A stretch of DNA of 64,000 nt from Putridiphycobacter sp965230195 (GCA_965230195.1 OZ245997.1:4278001-4342000), one strand, 5' to 3'; positions 54,647-64,000 are shown, counted from the stretch's first letter. The notes: generated by a model from the sequence alone, not told the origin. Translations and numbers: made by a program.

Positions 54647-56344
54647 CTAGTGACTAAGAAAGCTAAAATAATCCATCAATACCTTATGGTTATCAACCTG
54701 CGAGGTATCTACTTCAATTAACTTAGGTCGTTGGTCATCTGAAAAGTTATAAAACTGACTAATTTCCTTTGCCAGTGTTTCGATTGAATCAACTTTACTG
54801 TAATGAACATCAAAGGCCTTGCAGACAAATTCAGCCTTAGCAGAATGCGGCGCGACAAACACTTTATTTTGAGGTGATTTTCTCGGACCCTCCAAAATAT
54901 TAAAAATGCCTCCTCCTCCATTGCTGATTAAGATAATTCGTAAATTGGCCGGTAAATAACTATTCCATAACCCGTTTGAATCATAGAAAAACGAAACATC
55001 TCCCGTAATCAGAGTCACCAATTGGTCAGGTTTTGCAACTGCCATACCAACTGCTGTACTTGTACTACCATCAATACCACTTACTCCTCTGTTTGAAAAA
55101 TAACGTACAGTAGGAATAATATTAAACAATTGGCAATACCGGATTACCGAACTGTTTCCCATTTGTAGAATTGACGACTCCGGTAAAGTATCCAGCAAAT
55201 AATCAAAAACCAATAAATCGGAATAAGAACAAGTATTCAAAAAGGCATTGTGTTTCTCCAAAGCCATAAAATCTTTTGATTTCCATTGACTGCCATAACT
55301 TGAATTAGACTCATTATCAATATCAGTAAACAAGCTTAAAACATCAACCGGATTTGATTTTATTGTTTCGGTTTTTGATAAAAAAGTATCCTCATCAATT
55401 GTATAATTTCCAATTCTCCAATTGTGTTTTGGCCTATTGGTTCTTAAAAAGTGTTTAATTTTTTTTGATACAATTGCTCCTCCAAAACTGATCAACAAAT
55501 CAGGCTTAAATGCTTCTATTTCTTCAGGTGAAATCAAAGCTAAGGTACGATCAATAGAGTGACAATATTTATAGTAATTGTGAAGGTTAGAGGTATTTTC
55601 AACCAAAATAGCTACACCACTATCGTTTGTTAACAGATCAATGATTGGTTTGACCACCTCAGTATGTAAAAGCTGACCAATAATGATCATTTTTTTGGGA
55701 CTTTCCCGCCAAATCTGTTGAAGTGTTGCCTTTTTGGTCTCAGGTAAATTATTAGAGTCACTGGTGACTTCAACAGGTTGAGGTATGTAAGAGACCGGCT
55801 CTTCTTCCAGGCTATACAAAGGTTCGTGAAGGGGGATATTAATGTGAACAGGTCCTTTAGGACCATTCTTTAAATCAGTCACTGCATGGCTAACAATAGC
55901 ATTTGATTCTGCTAATTCAGATTCCGTTTTTGGTTTTTCAGGCAAATTGTAAAACGATTTACTATAATTCTGATAAATCAATTTTTGGTTAATACACTGA
56001 CCATCTCCCTGATCAATCAGATAAGCTGGCCTGTCAGCTGTTAAAACCAGAAGCGGAATTTCTCTGTAGTAAGCCTCAGAAACAGCAGGAGCATAATTTA
56101 ATGGTGCGCTTCCGGAAGTACAAACAATACCAACAGGTTCATTAATAGCCTCAGCAATACCTAAAGCAAAATAGGCTGCGGATCGCTCATCATGAACAAC
56201 ATAAGTTTTGATATCAGGTTGGTTTTCGAATGCAATAACCAAAGGTGCATTTCTTGACCCTGGCGAAATGACAATAGTCCTGATTTTATTAGCGGCTAAA
56301 ATTTCAGCCAGATTGGAGATATGTTTAATATTGGTGGTAGGCAT
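54647..56344 (-). CDS. menD: MenD, SEPHCHC synthase
   Basis: A ThDP-dependent enzyme of 565 residues for menaquinone synthesis; it joins 2-oxoglutarate to isochorismate. The N-terminal domain shows Val-Ile-Ser-Pro-Gly-Ser-Arg-Asn-Ala-Pro-Leu, His-Asp-Glu-Arg-Ser-Ala-Ala-Tyr-Phe-Ala-Leu-Gly and Cys-Thr-Ser-Gly-Ser-Ala-Pro-Leu-Asn-Tyr. Near the C-terminus it has Asn-Arg-Gly-Val-Ser-Gly-Ile-Asp-Gly-Ser, then the cofactor motif Gly-Asp-Val-Ser-Phe-Phe-Tyr-Asp-Ser-Asn-Gly-Leu-Trp. It follows the metallophosphoesterase gene by 7 nt. Menaquinone would serve the c-type cytochromes also encoded here. Confidence 0.96.
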   Translation of the reverse strand: MPTTNIKHISNLAEILAANKIRTIVISPGSRNAPLVIAFENQPDIKTYVVHDERSAAYFALGIAEAINEPVGIVCTSGSAPLNYAPAVSEAYYREIPLLVLTADRPAYLIDQGDGQCINQKLIYQNYSKSFYNLPEKPKTESELAESNAIVSHAVTDLKNGPKGPVHINIPLHEPLYSLEEEPVSYIPQPVEVTSDSNNLPETKKATLQQIWRESPKKMIIIGQLLHTEVVKPIIDLLTNDSGVAILVENTSNLHNYYKYCHSIDRTLALISPEEIEAFKPDLLISFGGAIVSKKIKHFLRTNRPKHNWRIGNYTIDEDTFLSKTETIKSNPVDVLSLFTDIDNESNSSYGSQWKSKDFMALEKHNAFLNTCSYSDLLVFDYLLDTLPESSILQMGNSSVIRYCQLFNIIPTVRYFSNRGVSGIDGSTSTAVGMAVAKPDQLVTLITGDVSFFYDSNGLWNSYLPANLRIILISNGGGGIFNILEGPRKSPQNKVFVAPHSAKAEFVCKAFDVHYSKVDSIETLAKEISQFYNFSDDQRPKLIEVDTSQVDNHKVLMDYFSFLSH

Positions 56345-56351
56345 GGTATTT

Positions 56352-57575
56352 CTACGCAGTATTATTCAATTCAAGGACTGTAATTTCAGGCCAGATTCCT
56401 ATTCTGCCAGGATACCCGATAAAACCAAATCCTCTGTTAATATATAGCTTTTGATTTTTTTCTTCATATAATCCGGCCCATCTGTTATACCTCAATTTAA
56501 TCGGACTCCATTTAAAACCATGAGTTTCTATTCCCATCTGTGCACCATGTGTATGTCCGCTCAAGGTTAAATCAATATCAGGATAGTCTTTTATTACCTG
56601 ATCTTCCCAATGGGTAGGATCATGAGATAAAAGGATTTTAAAAGGTGCTTCACAACCTTTATAAGCTTTTGCCATATCACCAAATTGATGGAATCCTCTC
56701 CCCCAGTTTTCAATACCAATTACCCCAATTCGATCACCGTTTTTTTCCAAATAAAAATGCTCATCCAACAATAATTTCCATCCCAGCTTACCATGAATTT
56801 GTTTTACTCTTTCAAAGTTATCAAGCCGGGCTTCATCTGTTTCCCAATCATAATAATCGCCATAATCATGATTTCCTAAAATGGCATAAACACCCATTGG
56901 TGCAGTTATCTTGTCAAAAACATCATAATAATCATCCATTTCTGATGCCAGTTCATTGACAATATCACCGGTAAAAAACACGATATCCGGTTGCTCATCC
57001 ATAATCATTTGAACCCCTCTCATCACGGCCGCTTTATCATAAAAACTACCGGAATGAATATCAGAAATTTGCACAATTTTTAGTCCGTTAAAGGATTCAG
57101 GAAGGTTAGCAAAACTCAATTTTTTTTTATGAATTTTGTATCGATATGCTCCACCAATAACAACCCCTGTAGAAAGAGCTGTTAAAGGTATTCCGGCAGC
57201 AATTAAACCGGCCTTTTGTAAAAATTCTGACCGGCTGATGCCATCTTCTTTTTTTTCTTTGGAACGTGTGAAAAAAAGTATTAGTCGTCTAACATCATCA
57301 ATTAGTACAAAAGGTAAAGCAACCAGTTTTGTGAGCAGATTAATGATAAATATACCAACTACAACACTTGTTAAAATCTTCCCGGCATTCTCTCTGAAAA
57401 AGAAAATAGAAATGGTACTGAATAAAGTTAAAATAAGGATTGTAAAATAAATGGATTTGATCACCTTTCTAAAGGTTGAAGTTTTATTTTTCCAGTATGA
57501 TTTCAAACCGAAATAAACATAAACTTCGATACCAAGAAAAATGAGGATAAAAATGATAAAAGTAAATGAATTCAT
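56352..57575 (-). CDS. Membrane-bound metallophosphoesterase
   Basis: A protein of 407 residues. Four hydrophobic helices lie in the first 100 residues, with a further one near 128-148. A calcineurin-type phosphoesterase domain (about 165-400) shows Gln-Ile-Ser-Asp-Ile-His-Ser-Gly, Thr-Gly-Asp-Ile-Val-Asn-Glu, Gly-Asn-His-Asp-Tyr-Gly-Asp, Ser-His-Asp-Pro and Ser-Gly-His-Thr-His-Gly-Ala. All metal ligands of the YkuE/YaeI type are in place. The substrate is probably a phospholipid or UDP-lipid species, but this is not proved. It is the first gene of a two-gene unit with menD. Confidence 0.9.
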   Translation of the reverse strand: MNSFTFIIFILIFLGIEVYVYFGLKSYWKNKTSTFRKVIKSIYFTILILTLFSTISIFFFRENAGKILTSVVVGIFIINLLTKLVALPFVLIDDVRRLILFFTRSKEKKEDGISRSEFLQKAGLIAAGIPLTALSTGVVIGGAYRYKIHKKKLSFANLPESFNGLKIVQISDIHSGSFYDKAAVMRGVQMIMDEQPDIVFFTGDIVNELASEMDDYYDVFDKITAPMGVYAILGNHDYGDYYDWETDEARLDNFERVKQIHGKLGWKLLLDEHFYLEKNGDRIGVIGIENWGRGFHQFGDMAKAYKGCEAPFKILLSHDPTHWEDQVIKDYPDIDLTLSGHTHGAQMGIETHGFKWSPIKLRYNRWAGLYEEKNQKLYINRGFGFIGYPGRIGIWPEITVLELNNTA

Positions 57576-57656
57576 GAAAATTGAAATGTAAATTTAAGTG
57601 ATAAGGATGATTTTAAAATATCATGATATAATTATGTAAAAAGACTAAGTCATAGA

Positions 57657-58238
57657 TTATTGTTTGGTCACTAATTCCAAAACTCTTTTGGCCTGATAGA
57701 TATGACGTTCATTATGATAAACCATAAACAACAGTGCATCTCCAAGATTCAGTTTTACAACGGGCCTGAGCGATAATGGTACCTTGGTCTTTCTTAAATC
57801 AACACTCTCAACCTCTTTTAAGAGTACAATAAAATCTTTACAATGTTCAAGGTACTCTTTGATTGTATTCTCAGTTGAAAGCGATTTATTAACCAACGGA
57901 TTATAATCTTTAGGAGATTTTAGCTTTCGCTTTACGTTTTTCACCTTACCTAATTTAACCGACCGGTACACTGCTCTTCCCAAGGGACTGCTTATAAAAT
58001 AATCTGAAGGATCGGTAAAACGGGTATTCATCATTTTACCTCTGAAAACGGGAATGTAATATCTAAAATAAGCGTTCAGATGCTCAATACACTGAGCTGC
58101 ACTCCAGCTCCTCTCATTTAGTTGCGTATTGAGTTCGTCTTCAGAAAAACCGGCGATATTATTCTCCACCTCAGCATAAAAACTTTGAGTTAATGCCGAA
58201 AGGCGATTTAGTAAAATATCAACCTGAGTTTTTTTCAT
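57657..58238 (-). CDS. DinB family protein
   Basis: A protein of 193 residues in the DinB superfamily. It has Trp-Ser-Ala-Ala-Gln-Cys-Ile-Glu-His-Leu-Asn near residue 45 and His-Asn-Glu-Arg-His-Ile-Tyr-Gln-Ala-Lys-Arg in the last helix. These His residues are the expected divalent-metal ligands. A basic middle (Lys-Val-Lys-Asn-Val-Lys-Arg-Lys-Leu) is an odd feature. It is the second DinB protein in the window, not closely similar to the one at 30069. Function unknown. Confidence 0.83.
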   Translation of the reverse strand: MKKTQVDILLNRLSALTQSFYAEVENNIAGFSEDELNTQLNERSWSAAQCIEHLNAYFRYYIPVFRGKMMNTRFTDPSDYFISSPLGRAVYRSVKLGKVKNVKRKLKSPKDYNPLVNKSLSTENTIKEYLEHCKDFIVLLKEVESVDLRKTKVPLSLRPVVKLNLGDALLFMVYHNERHIYQAKRVLELVTKQ

Positions 58239-58369
58239 AGTTTTCTAACAGCACAAAGTTAAGCTAAATCTGATTACTGAACATGAAATTATTAAGAATT
58301 TTAGCTAATACTGGATTATGACAAGATTAATCACTAATTTTCGTATTTTTTCAACAGACTAATACAATT

Positions 58370-61300
58370 ATGGATCAAAAGAAATTCGGTACTTTCGCTG
58401 GTGTTTTCACCCCTTCAATCTTAACAATACTAGGGGTAATGATGTACCTGCGATTCGGTCAGGTAGTCGGTAATGCCGGATTATGGGGGTCTATTATAAT
58501 TATAATCATTGCCCATGTTATATCCATTTCCACAGGTTTAAGTGTTTCTTCTATTGCTACGGATAAAAAAGTAGGTGCAGGTGGCGTTTATTATGTATTA
58601 TCCCGTAGTTTGGGCTTACCCATTGGAGGATCGTTAGGGACTACTCTTTTTGTCGCCACAGCTTTTAGTATTGCACTTTACATGGTAGGGTTTGCAGAAG
58701 TTTTTATTTCTTCAATAAATATAAACATGCTGGAGGTTATTGGTGAAGGTGATGTTAAAACCTATTTTATTGATGATCCCGGCTCTTTTTTCGACGGTTG
58801 GTCCTTTATTAATTTTGTACGTTTAATTGCCAGTCTTGGTCTGCTGCTTCTTACAATAATAGCATTGATCAGTACTTCTATTGCTATCAAAACGCAATTC
58901 CTTATCCTGGCCCTGATTATCATTTCACTCGTCGCCATTGGAATCGGAGATGTGAGTCTGGTAACTAACGTTACAAAAGATCAGGTCAATCCTGATAATC
59001 TACTGGATTACTTTGGCGTTTTTGCCTTATTCTTCCCTGCTGTTACAGGTTTTACAGCAGGCGTGGCCATGTCGGGAGATTTAAAAGACCCTAAAAGATC
59101 TATTCCACGCGGTACCATGTGGTCTATTATTGTAGGGTTTATTATTTACATGGCCTTAGCGCTATTTATTCATTTTAACTTTTCGGAACATACATTAATA
59201 GAAAACAGGGACATTTTTTATGAAATTACACTGTTTGGCGGAATTTTTGTGATTTTGGGAGCTGCCGGAGCTACTTTATCTTCAGCGCTTGGCGGTATTC
59301 TGGGAGGGCCAAGAATCCTTCAGGCCATGTCGATTGATAAAATTACACCTAAACTATTTGCCAAAGGTGTTGGAAAAGATAATGAACCCAGAAATGCCCT
59401 GATCCTGACCGTGATTATTGCTGAAGCTGGTATCCTGATCGGGGAACTAAATTTAATTGCAGAGATCGTTTCCATGTTTTATCTGGCGGCTTACGGTTTC
59501 ATTAACCTGTCATTCTTTTTGGAAAGCTGGGCCAGTGCTGATTTTAACCCCAGCTTTAAAGTCAAAAAATGGATTGGACTTATTGGTTTTATTGCCACTT
59601 TCACAATCATGTCCCAACTCAATATGTTAGCCATGGTGGCTGCTTTTGTCATTATTGTTGGAATTTACTTTTACTTAAACAAAAAGCAGGTTTCATTGGG
59701 TACCGGTGATATCTGGCAATCAGTTTGGTCAACCATTGTGAAGAAGGGATTGAGAAAGATGGAAGCGTCAAATGACCACAAAAGAAACTGGAAGCCTAAT
59801 ATTTTATTGTTTAGCGGTGGAACGGCTGACCGTGTAAAATTCATTGAATTCAGTAAAGCAGTTTCGGGTCAAACGGGAATCATCACCAATTTTGATCTGA
59901 TTGAAAACACTGAAGCCAAGGTCCTGTTTCCGAAACATAAACAAACGGTGCAGGATGATGACCTTGAGAAGTATGGTATTTTTGGACGGCGAATAGAAGT
60001 TCAAAATGAATTTAAAGGTATAGAAAGTATAGCCAGTACTTTTGGTTTTTCAGGTATTGAACCTAATACTACATTAATTCCCTGGCCAGGTGAAACTAAA
60101 GACCCGGTATGGTTTACCGAAATGACGCAAAAGTTAATTGATTTGGATTATAATGTCCTATACCTGGATTATGACAAACGTTGGGGATTCAGAAAAAAAG
60201 AACAAATAGACCTGTGGTGGCGTGGTGTGAGTAATCATGCGGAATTGATGCTGAGTCTTGTAAAGTTCATCAGTACTTCTACAGACTGGGTGAAGGCAAG
60301 TATCAGAATCCTTTTGGTAAACGACACAAACACTGAGAACCAAATTATTGAAAAACGTATCCAACAGGTTGTTGATCAGTTCAGAATTAAATGTCAAATT
60401 AAAATCATTTCCAATTCAATTGATCAGATTCCAATTTATGAATTAATGAAAATTCATTCAGAAGAGGCTGATCTGGTTTTTGTGAGCATTCCTGAAATAA
60501 CCGATCCGGAAAGCTTTATACAAAAAACAAATGAATTAGTGAATACCATTGGTACCACGTTATTAGTAAAAGCGTCCAGTCATTTTGACGAAACTGATTT
60601 AAAGGTTGAAACCATTGAACTTAAACAAGATATTAAGGTGGTTAAACAAACCGAACAGCAACCACTTGCCACCTTCAGGGATTCATCTTTGACTAATACT
60701 ATACAGGAAATTGATACCGATTGGGATAATATTTTTGTTTCCAAATTACAGAAATCGGTAGAGAACATAGAAAAATACCTTCATAAGCAAATTGCTAAAA
60801 ATCAGGATCAACTCACTCAGTTTCTTGACCAACTTGTGGAAGAAAGTGAAACAGACATCTGGAAAGATATTGATGAGATATTAAATAAAACCAAACAGAT
60901 ATATATTGATGATATAGAGTTTCAACTTCCTGATATTTACCAGGAATTTAACCAATCTGTTGATGATTATATCTTCCACAAAACCGAATCGATTATTGAG
61001 TCTCCTGTAAAAATTAACCTGGAAAACAGGGTGAACAATAAAGGAGAAAATATTTCAAGGTCTACACGCATCAGATTCAGAAAGTACCTTGAAAGACTTT
61101 GGGAAACCGGTTTAAGACCTCAACTACACCAACAATTATTAGAATTTGGTTACCAAAATTATATTCTGTTACATCAAAGTAAAAATACACTTCATCATGC
61201 CATACGATTGTTTGTTGATCAAATTTCCCAAAAACAAGACTTTAAAACCAGTGTTGAAAAATGTAAGGAGGAGTTAAGCTCAAAGTTTTCTGAAATTGAT

Positions 61301-63454
61301 GAACGCTCATTAAATTTAACCTCAGAATTATATAAAAATCTCAGAAATTCTGATCGTGCCCTACTTGAAAAGTTAGGCGGTACATTGGAAAAATTAGGAT
61401 ATAGGAGAGAAATTCAGGAGAAGTTTACTTACCTGCCATCAGCGGAAGAAAAACATGTTTCTCACGGACTGACCAATTTTTCAGGTTACTGGAACAGAAA
61501 TTTAGTGTTGTTCACATTACACCTCCAATCTGATATCTACCTGATTCAGTATATGGCTAAAATTGAAAAAATATTGAGCCAGGTAATACAAAATACTGAG
61601 CATGATTATATCAATTTAATCCACGAAAACATTGAAATTTGTCATCAGAATATCAACAATATTACAAACCTTATTAATACTGGTAAAACGGATGATATTC
61701 ACCAATATTCTCCTGACCTGTTAAGGGATATTTATTTTAATCTCGAAGGTTCAATTCAATATGTATTAGAGCAATTGCAGGATGCACTTGATCATATCCC
61801 GGAAGAAGTGGAATTGATGAATGCCCATTCTGTAAATAACATTAGAAAAACACAAGGTAAATCAGTCGAAACCATTAAAATTCAACTGGATGACATTACT
61901 GATTACCTGACAAAAATCCACTTTTTTAAACCTTTTCAGGATCAGATTACAAATTATATAGTTCAATTAAAAAAGGGAGTGGCATTATTACTGAACAGTA
62001 CCTATAAGATTCAACTGGAACTGGAGAATTTTGCAAAAACCAATGAAATGTCTCCATTTCAGACAGCTATTGAATCTTCTACCAAAGATCTTGAAGAGAG
62101 TAAAGACTATATTGATTCTGTTCATAAAGGTTTTATTATTGAACTCAACCTGATTAAAGCTAATTTGGGAGAAAACCTTGATATTAATAAAATCATTGAA
62201 CAATACGAAACACTTTACCCCGAGGCCAAGTCAGAATCTAAATCCAAACGTATCAGAGGGCAGATTAAACAGTACAGATCTTCTGTTACGAAAAGAATCA
62301 GTTCGGTGGTTTCGAAAGTGGTTCAGCGTAAACAAGATGTGGACGTTCTGGACTACAACGATAAATATAAAGCTGTTCTAAGCCCTATTAATATTTTCCA
62401 GAATTTCTTTAATCAGATCCATATTAATGATGAAGTATCTGAAACATTACCTTTTTATTATCATCAATTGTTCACTGGTAAACATTTTTCAGATACCCAA
62501 TCGGTTAAAAACCGAAAACATGAAATTGAAGAGACTAAGAAAGCAATTTCCAGAATTAAATCCGGTATATCGGGTGGAATTTTGGTTCTTGGAGAATCAT
62601 TGTCAGGCAAATCCTTTTTAGCCAGTCATATTGCTCACCACCTTTTAAGTGATCGGACTATTTACAGAATTAAGTTACAACGTAACAAAAAGAAAGGCAG
62701 CCAGTTTTTAACTAAAGCTTTCCAAAATGCGACCGGTATTCAAAAAGGAATTCCTACCATTATGACTAAAGTGCCGTCGCACAGCATTTTTATTATTGAA
62801 GATCTTGAAAAATGGTGGTTAAATGCACAAAACGGTGACCAATTGATTAACGAAATCAGTAGAATATTAAATACCTACGGAAGCTCGCATTATTTTGTGC
62901 TTACAGCCAATCTTTATGCCTATCGTCTCATTAAAGACCAGACACATATCGGAGAAAATATTGTCGGATCAATTTTACTGAATCCACTATCAAATATTGA
63001 AATTAGAGATGTTATAGAAGGCAGGCATTTACTTGGAGGCATGACCTATGTTTACAGAAATGTACCTGAAAATTTCTTGTCAAAATCAAAACAGGTTACT
63101 CTGCTTAACAAGTTTTACACCTTGTCGAAGGGTAATGTTGGACTGGCATTAAGGTTGTGGATCAGTTCAATTGAAAACGTTGATGAAAATAAAATTGAAA
63201 TTTCACCTGCTTCCCGACTGGAATTTCCTGTTCTTCCTAACGAAATTTGGCAAAGTTTAATTTATCAGTTCCAGGTTCACCAGCAATTGTATAAGCATGA
63301 ACTATATAAAATTTACGGAGATGGGAACAAGGACTGGATCAACCGTAATTTAACGGAATTGGTCAAATCCGGCTTGTTGAGAAATCCTGAAAAGGATTTT
63401 TACGAAATGCCATCAGATGTAAGATATTTTATTGAAAAAGATTTATATGAGTAA
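58370..63454 (+). CDS. Cation-chloride-cotransporter-like permease fused to a P-loop ATPase
   Basis: A protein of 1694 residues. The APC-superfamily transporter (about 1-440, some 12 helices) has SLC12-type signatures: Ala-Gly-Gly-Val-Tyr-Tyr-Val-Leu-Ser-Arg-Ser-Leu-Gly (70-82) and Pro-Ala-Val-Thr-Gly-Phe-Thr-Ala-Gly (223-231). A cytoplasmic domain (about 465-760) opens Trp-Lys-Pro-Asn-Ile-Leu-Leu-Phe-Ser-Gly, like the SLC12 C-terminal domain. A long helical, partly coiled region follows (about 775-1330). The ATPase module (about 1395-1605) has Walker A Gly-Glu-Ser-Leu-Ser-Gly-Lys-Ser (1408-1415), a Walker B-like Ile-Phe-Ile-Ile-Glu-Asp (1473-1478) and sensor-like Leu-Thr-Ala-Asn (1511-1514). 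The end (about 1625-1694) looks like a winged helix. The stop overlaps an MscS gene by 8 nt. Nucleotide-gated ion or volume control is the inferred role. Confidence 0.85.
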   Translation: MDQKKFGTFAGVFTPSILTILGVMMYLRFGQVVGNAGLWGSIIIIIIAHVISISTGLSVSSIATDKKVGAGGVYYVLSRSLGLPIGGSLGTTLFVATAFSIALYMVGFAEVFISSININMLEVIGEGDVKTYFIDDPGSFFDGWSFINFVRLIASLGLLLLTIIALISTSIAIKTQFLILALIIISLVAIGIGDVSLVTNVTKDQVNPDNLLDYFGVFALFFPAVTGFTAGVAMSGDLKDPKRSIPRGTMWSIIVGFIIYMALALFIHFNFSEHTLIENRDIFYEITLFGGIFVILGAAGATLSSALGGILGGPRILQAMSIDKITPKLFAKGVGKDNEPRNALILTVIIAEAGILIGELNLIAEIVSMFYLAAYGFINLSFFLESWASADFNPSFKVKKWIGLIGFIATFTIMSQLNMLAMVAAFVIIVGIYFYLNKKQVSLGTGDIWQSVWSTIVKKGLRKMEASNDHKRNWKPNILLFSGGTADRVKFIEFSKAVSGQTGIITNFDLIENTEAKVLFPKHKQTVQDDDLEKYGIFGRRIEVQNEFKGIESIASTFGFSGIEPNTTLIPWPGETKDPVWFTEMTQKLIDLDYNVLYLDYDKRWGFRKKEQIDLWWRGVSNHAELMLSLVKFISTSTDWVKASIRILLVNDTNTENQIIEKRIQQVVDQFRIKCQIKIISNSIDQIPIYELMKIHSEEADLVFVSIPEITDPESFIQKTNELVNTIGTTLLVKASSHFDETDLKVETIELKQDIKVVKQTEQQPLATFRDSSLTNTIQEIDTDWDNIFVSKLQKSVENIEKYLHKQIAKNQDQLTQFLDQLVEESETDIWKDIDEILNKTKQIYIDDIEFQLPDIYQEFNQSVDDYIFHKTESIIESPVKINLENRVNNKGENISRSTRIRFRKYLERLWETGLRPQLHQQLLEFGYQNYILLHQSKNTLHHAIRLFVDQISQKQDFKTSVEKCKEELSSKFSEIDERSLNLTSELYKNLRNSDRALLEKLGGTLEKLGYRREIQEKFTYLPSAEEKHVSHGLTNFSGYWNRNLVLFTLHLQSDIYLIQYMAKIEKILSQVIQNTEHDYINLIHENIEICHQNINNITNLINTGKTDDIHQYSPDLLRDIYFNLEGSIQYVLEQLQDALDHIPEEVELMNAHSVNNIRKTQGKSVETIKIQLDDITDYLTKIHFFKPFQDQITNYIVQLKKGVALLLNSTYKIQLELENFAKTNEMSPFQTAIESSTKDLEESKDYIDSVHKGFIIELNLIKANLGENLDINKIIEQYETLYPEAKSESKSKRIRGQIKQYRSSVTKRISSVVSKVVQRKQDVDVLDYNDKYKAVLSPINIFQNFFNQIHINDEVSETLPFYYHQLFTGKHFSDTQSVKNRKHEIEETKKAISRIKSGISGGILVLGESLSGKSFLASHIAHHLLSDRTIYRIKLQRNKKKGSQFLTKAFQNATGIQKGIPTIMTKVPSHSIFIIEDLEKWWLNAQNGDQLINEISRILNTYGSSHYFVLTANLYAYRLIKDQTHIGENIVGSILLNPLSNIEIRDVIEGRHLLGGMTYVYRNVPENFLSKSKQVTLLNKFYTLSKGNVGLALRLWISSIENVDENKIEISPASRLEFPVLPNEIWQSLIYQFQVHQQLYKHELYKIYGDGNKDWINRNLTELVKSGLLRNPEKDFYEMPSDVRYFIEKDLYE

Positions 63455-64000
63455 GACAGATACAATAGTACATAACGCTACATCCGATTCATCTGTTATT
63501 TCCGTTGCAAAAGAGATTAATGATACAGTAGTTTTAAAAGTGATTCAGGAGAGTAATAGCATACCACATATTGAACAGAATGCTGAGTTGTTATCTGGTT
63601 GGCTGGTACTTTTTATTGCAGGCCTGGGAATTGCACTATTCTTTTTGACCGTTTTTGTAAAACGTTATATTGCACCGTTTTTTAAAACAAAGTACAAAAT
63701 TACCAGTATTAACATTTTATGGTATCGTATTAGTGTTATTATATGGGCAATCTATATTTTGTTTGCCTCCTACCTGTTTATTAAATCCAGCCTGGTTTTA
63801 TCGGTCTCACTTTTAACACTGATTATTTTGGTAGGTCATCAATTCCTTTTTGATTTCTTTATCGGAATTTATTTCAGGTTTGAAAACCAGATCAGAATCA
63901 GAGATAATTTTGTTTATGATAATGTATCGGGAGAAATTACTAAGTTCGGTGTAAGGCATCTGAAAATAATAAATACAGAGAATGAGATTGTTCTGATTCC
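63447..64000 (+). CDS. MscS-family mechanosensitive channel, N-terminal part
   Basis: It begins with ATG at 63447, inside the end of the transporter-ATPase gene (8-nt overlap), and is cut by the window edge after 184 codons. A polar N-terminus (about 1-50) is followed by helices at about 51-72, 90-110 and 112-128. Then comes Phe-Asp-Phe-Phe-Ile-Gly-Ile-Tyr-Phe-Arg-Phe-Glu-Asn-Gln-Ile, the TM3-to-beta-domain junction of MscS. It continues with Arg-Asp-Asn-Phe, Ser-Gly-Glu-Ile-Thr-Lys-Phe-Gly-Val-Arg and Ile-Val-Leu-Ile, the expected beta-domain. Coupling to the transporter gene suggests joint osmotic or ion regulation. Confidence 0.85.
   Translation, partial: MSKTDTIVHNATSDSSVISVAKEINDTVVLKVIQESNSIPHIEQNAELLSGWLVLFIAGLGIALFFLTVFVKRYIAPFFKTKYKITSINILWYRISVIIWAIYILFASYLFIKSSLVLSVSLLTLIILVGHQFLFDFFIGIYFRFENQIRIRDNFVYDNVSGEITKFGVRHLKIINTENEIVLI

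Noticed and set aside
1..64000. tRNA and rRNA genes
   Set aside because: I looked for T-loop (GGTTCRA) and rRNA signature stretches on both strands and saw none that fold into a tRNA; a covariance-model scan would settle it.

Overview
The window looks like a chromosomal segment of an AT-rich member of the phylum Bacteroidota, most likely a Flavobacteriales- or Cytophagales-like gliding bacterium. The evidence is gldF and gldG, two secreted proteins ending in type A sorting domains of the type IX secretion system (T9SS), GldJ/K-like and OmpA/PD40 envelope proteins, many lipoproteins and DUF5777, DUF4340 and DUF389 family proteins. Several start regions carry the Bacteroidota -7 promoter box TAnnTTTG. 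I saw no tRNA, rRNA, CRISPR array, insertion sequence or prophage.

Layout. 0-7.1 kb: a formylglycine-generating-enzyme-like (SUMF1-type) protein, YwbE, a thioredoxin-like protein, then an ECF sigma factor with a small membrane protein. A related small membrane protein and a His-rich secreted peptide follow under what looks like the same bipartite promoter, interleaved with a CotH protein and two paralogous beta-barrel proteins. 7.1-12.9 kb: a secreted subtilisin-like protease and a LytS/LytTR two-component pair. 13-17.8 kb: a VWA-rhodanese fusion protein, an intradiol dioxygenase, an Ntn amidase and small secreted proteins. 17.9-24.4 kb: two GNATs, DUF427, SlyD, a PadR regulator with its membrane partner, two FKBPs and phosphoglycerate kinase. 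24.5-27.7 kb: a cluster of c-type heme proteins with a DUF5777 barrel. 27.7-34.8 kb: recG, DinB, a frameshifted lipoprotein gene, an ATP-grasp protein, pyrB and pyrR, separated by intergenic spacers rich in degenerate repeats. 35-43.5 kb: YciH, GDPD, DUF389, a membrane-anchored patatin, small lipoproteins, a cysteine desulfurase and DUF4340. 43.5-52 kb: gldG, gldF, an OmpA/PD40 protein and a CAP-domain protein. 52-58.2 kb: purL, menD, a metallophosphoesterase and a second DinB. 58.4-64 kb: a 1694-residue transporter-ATPase fusion overlapping an MscS-type channel that runs off the window.

How the genes work together. Housekeeping functions (pyrimidine, purine, menaquinone, glycolysis, recombination, Fe-S cluster sulfur supply) are mixed with envelope functions: T9SS cargo, gliding, lipoproteins and proline isomerases. 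The strongest candidates for undescribed biology are three. First, the cation-chloride-cotransporter-like permease fused to a P-loop ATPase with a winged-helix-like end, translationally coupled to an MscS channel, which suggests a volume or ion homeostasis module. Second, the two-promoter ECF sigma regulon. Third, the family of degenerate palindromic spacers at 29.8-33.3 kb. Functional assignments rest on motifs read by eye; no database search was possible.
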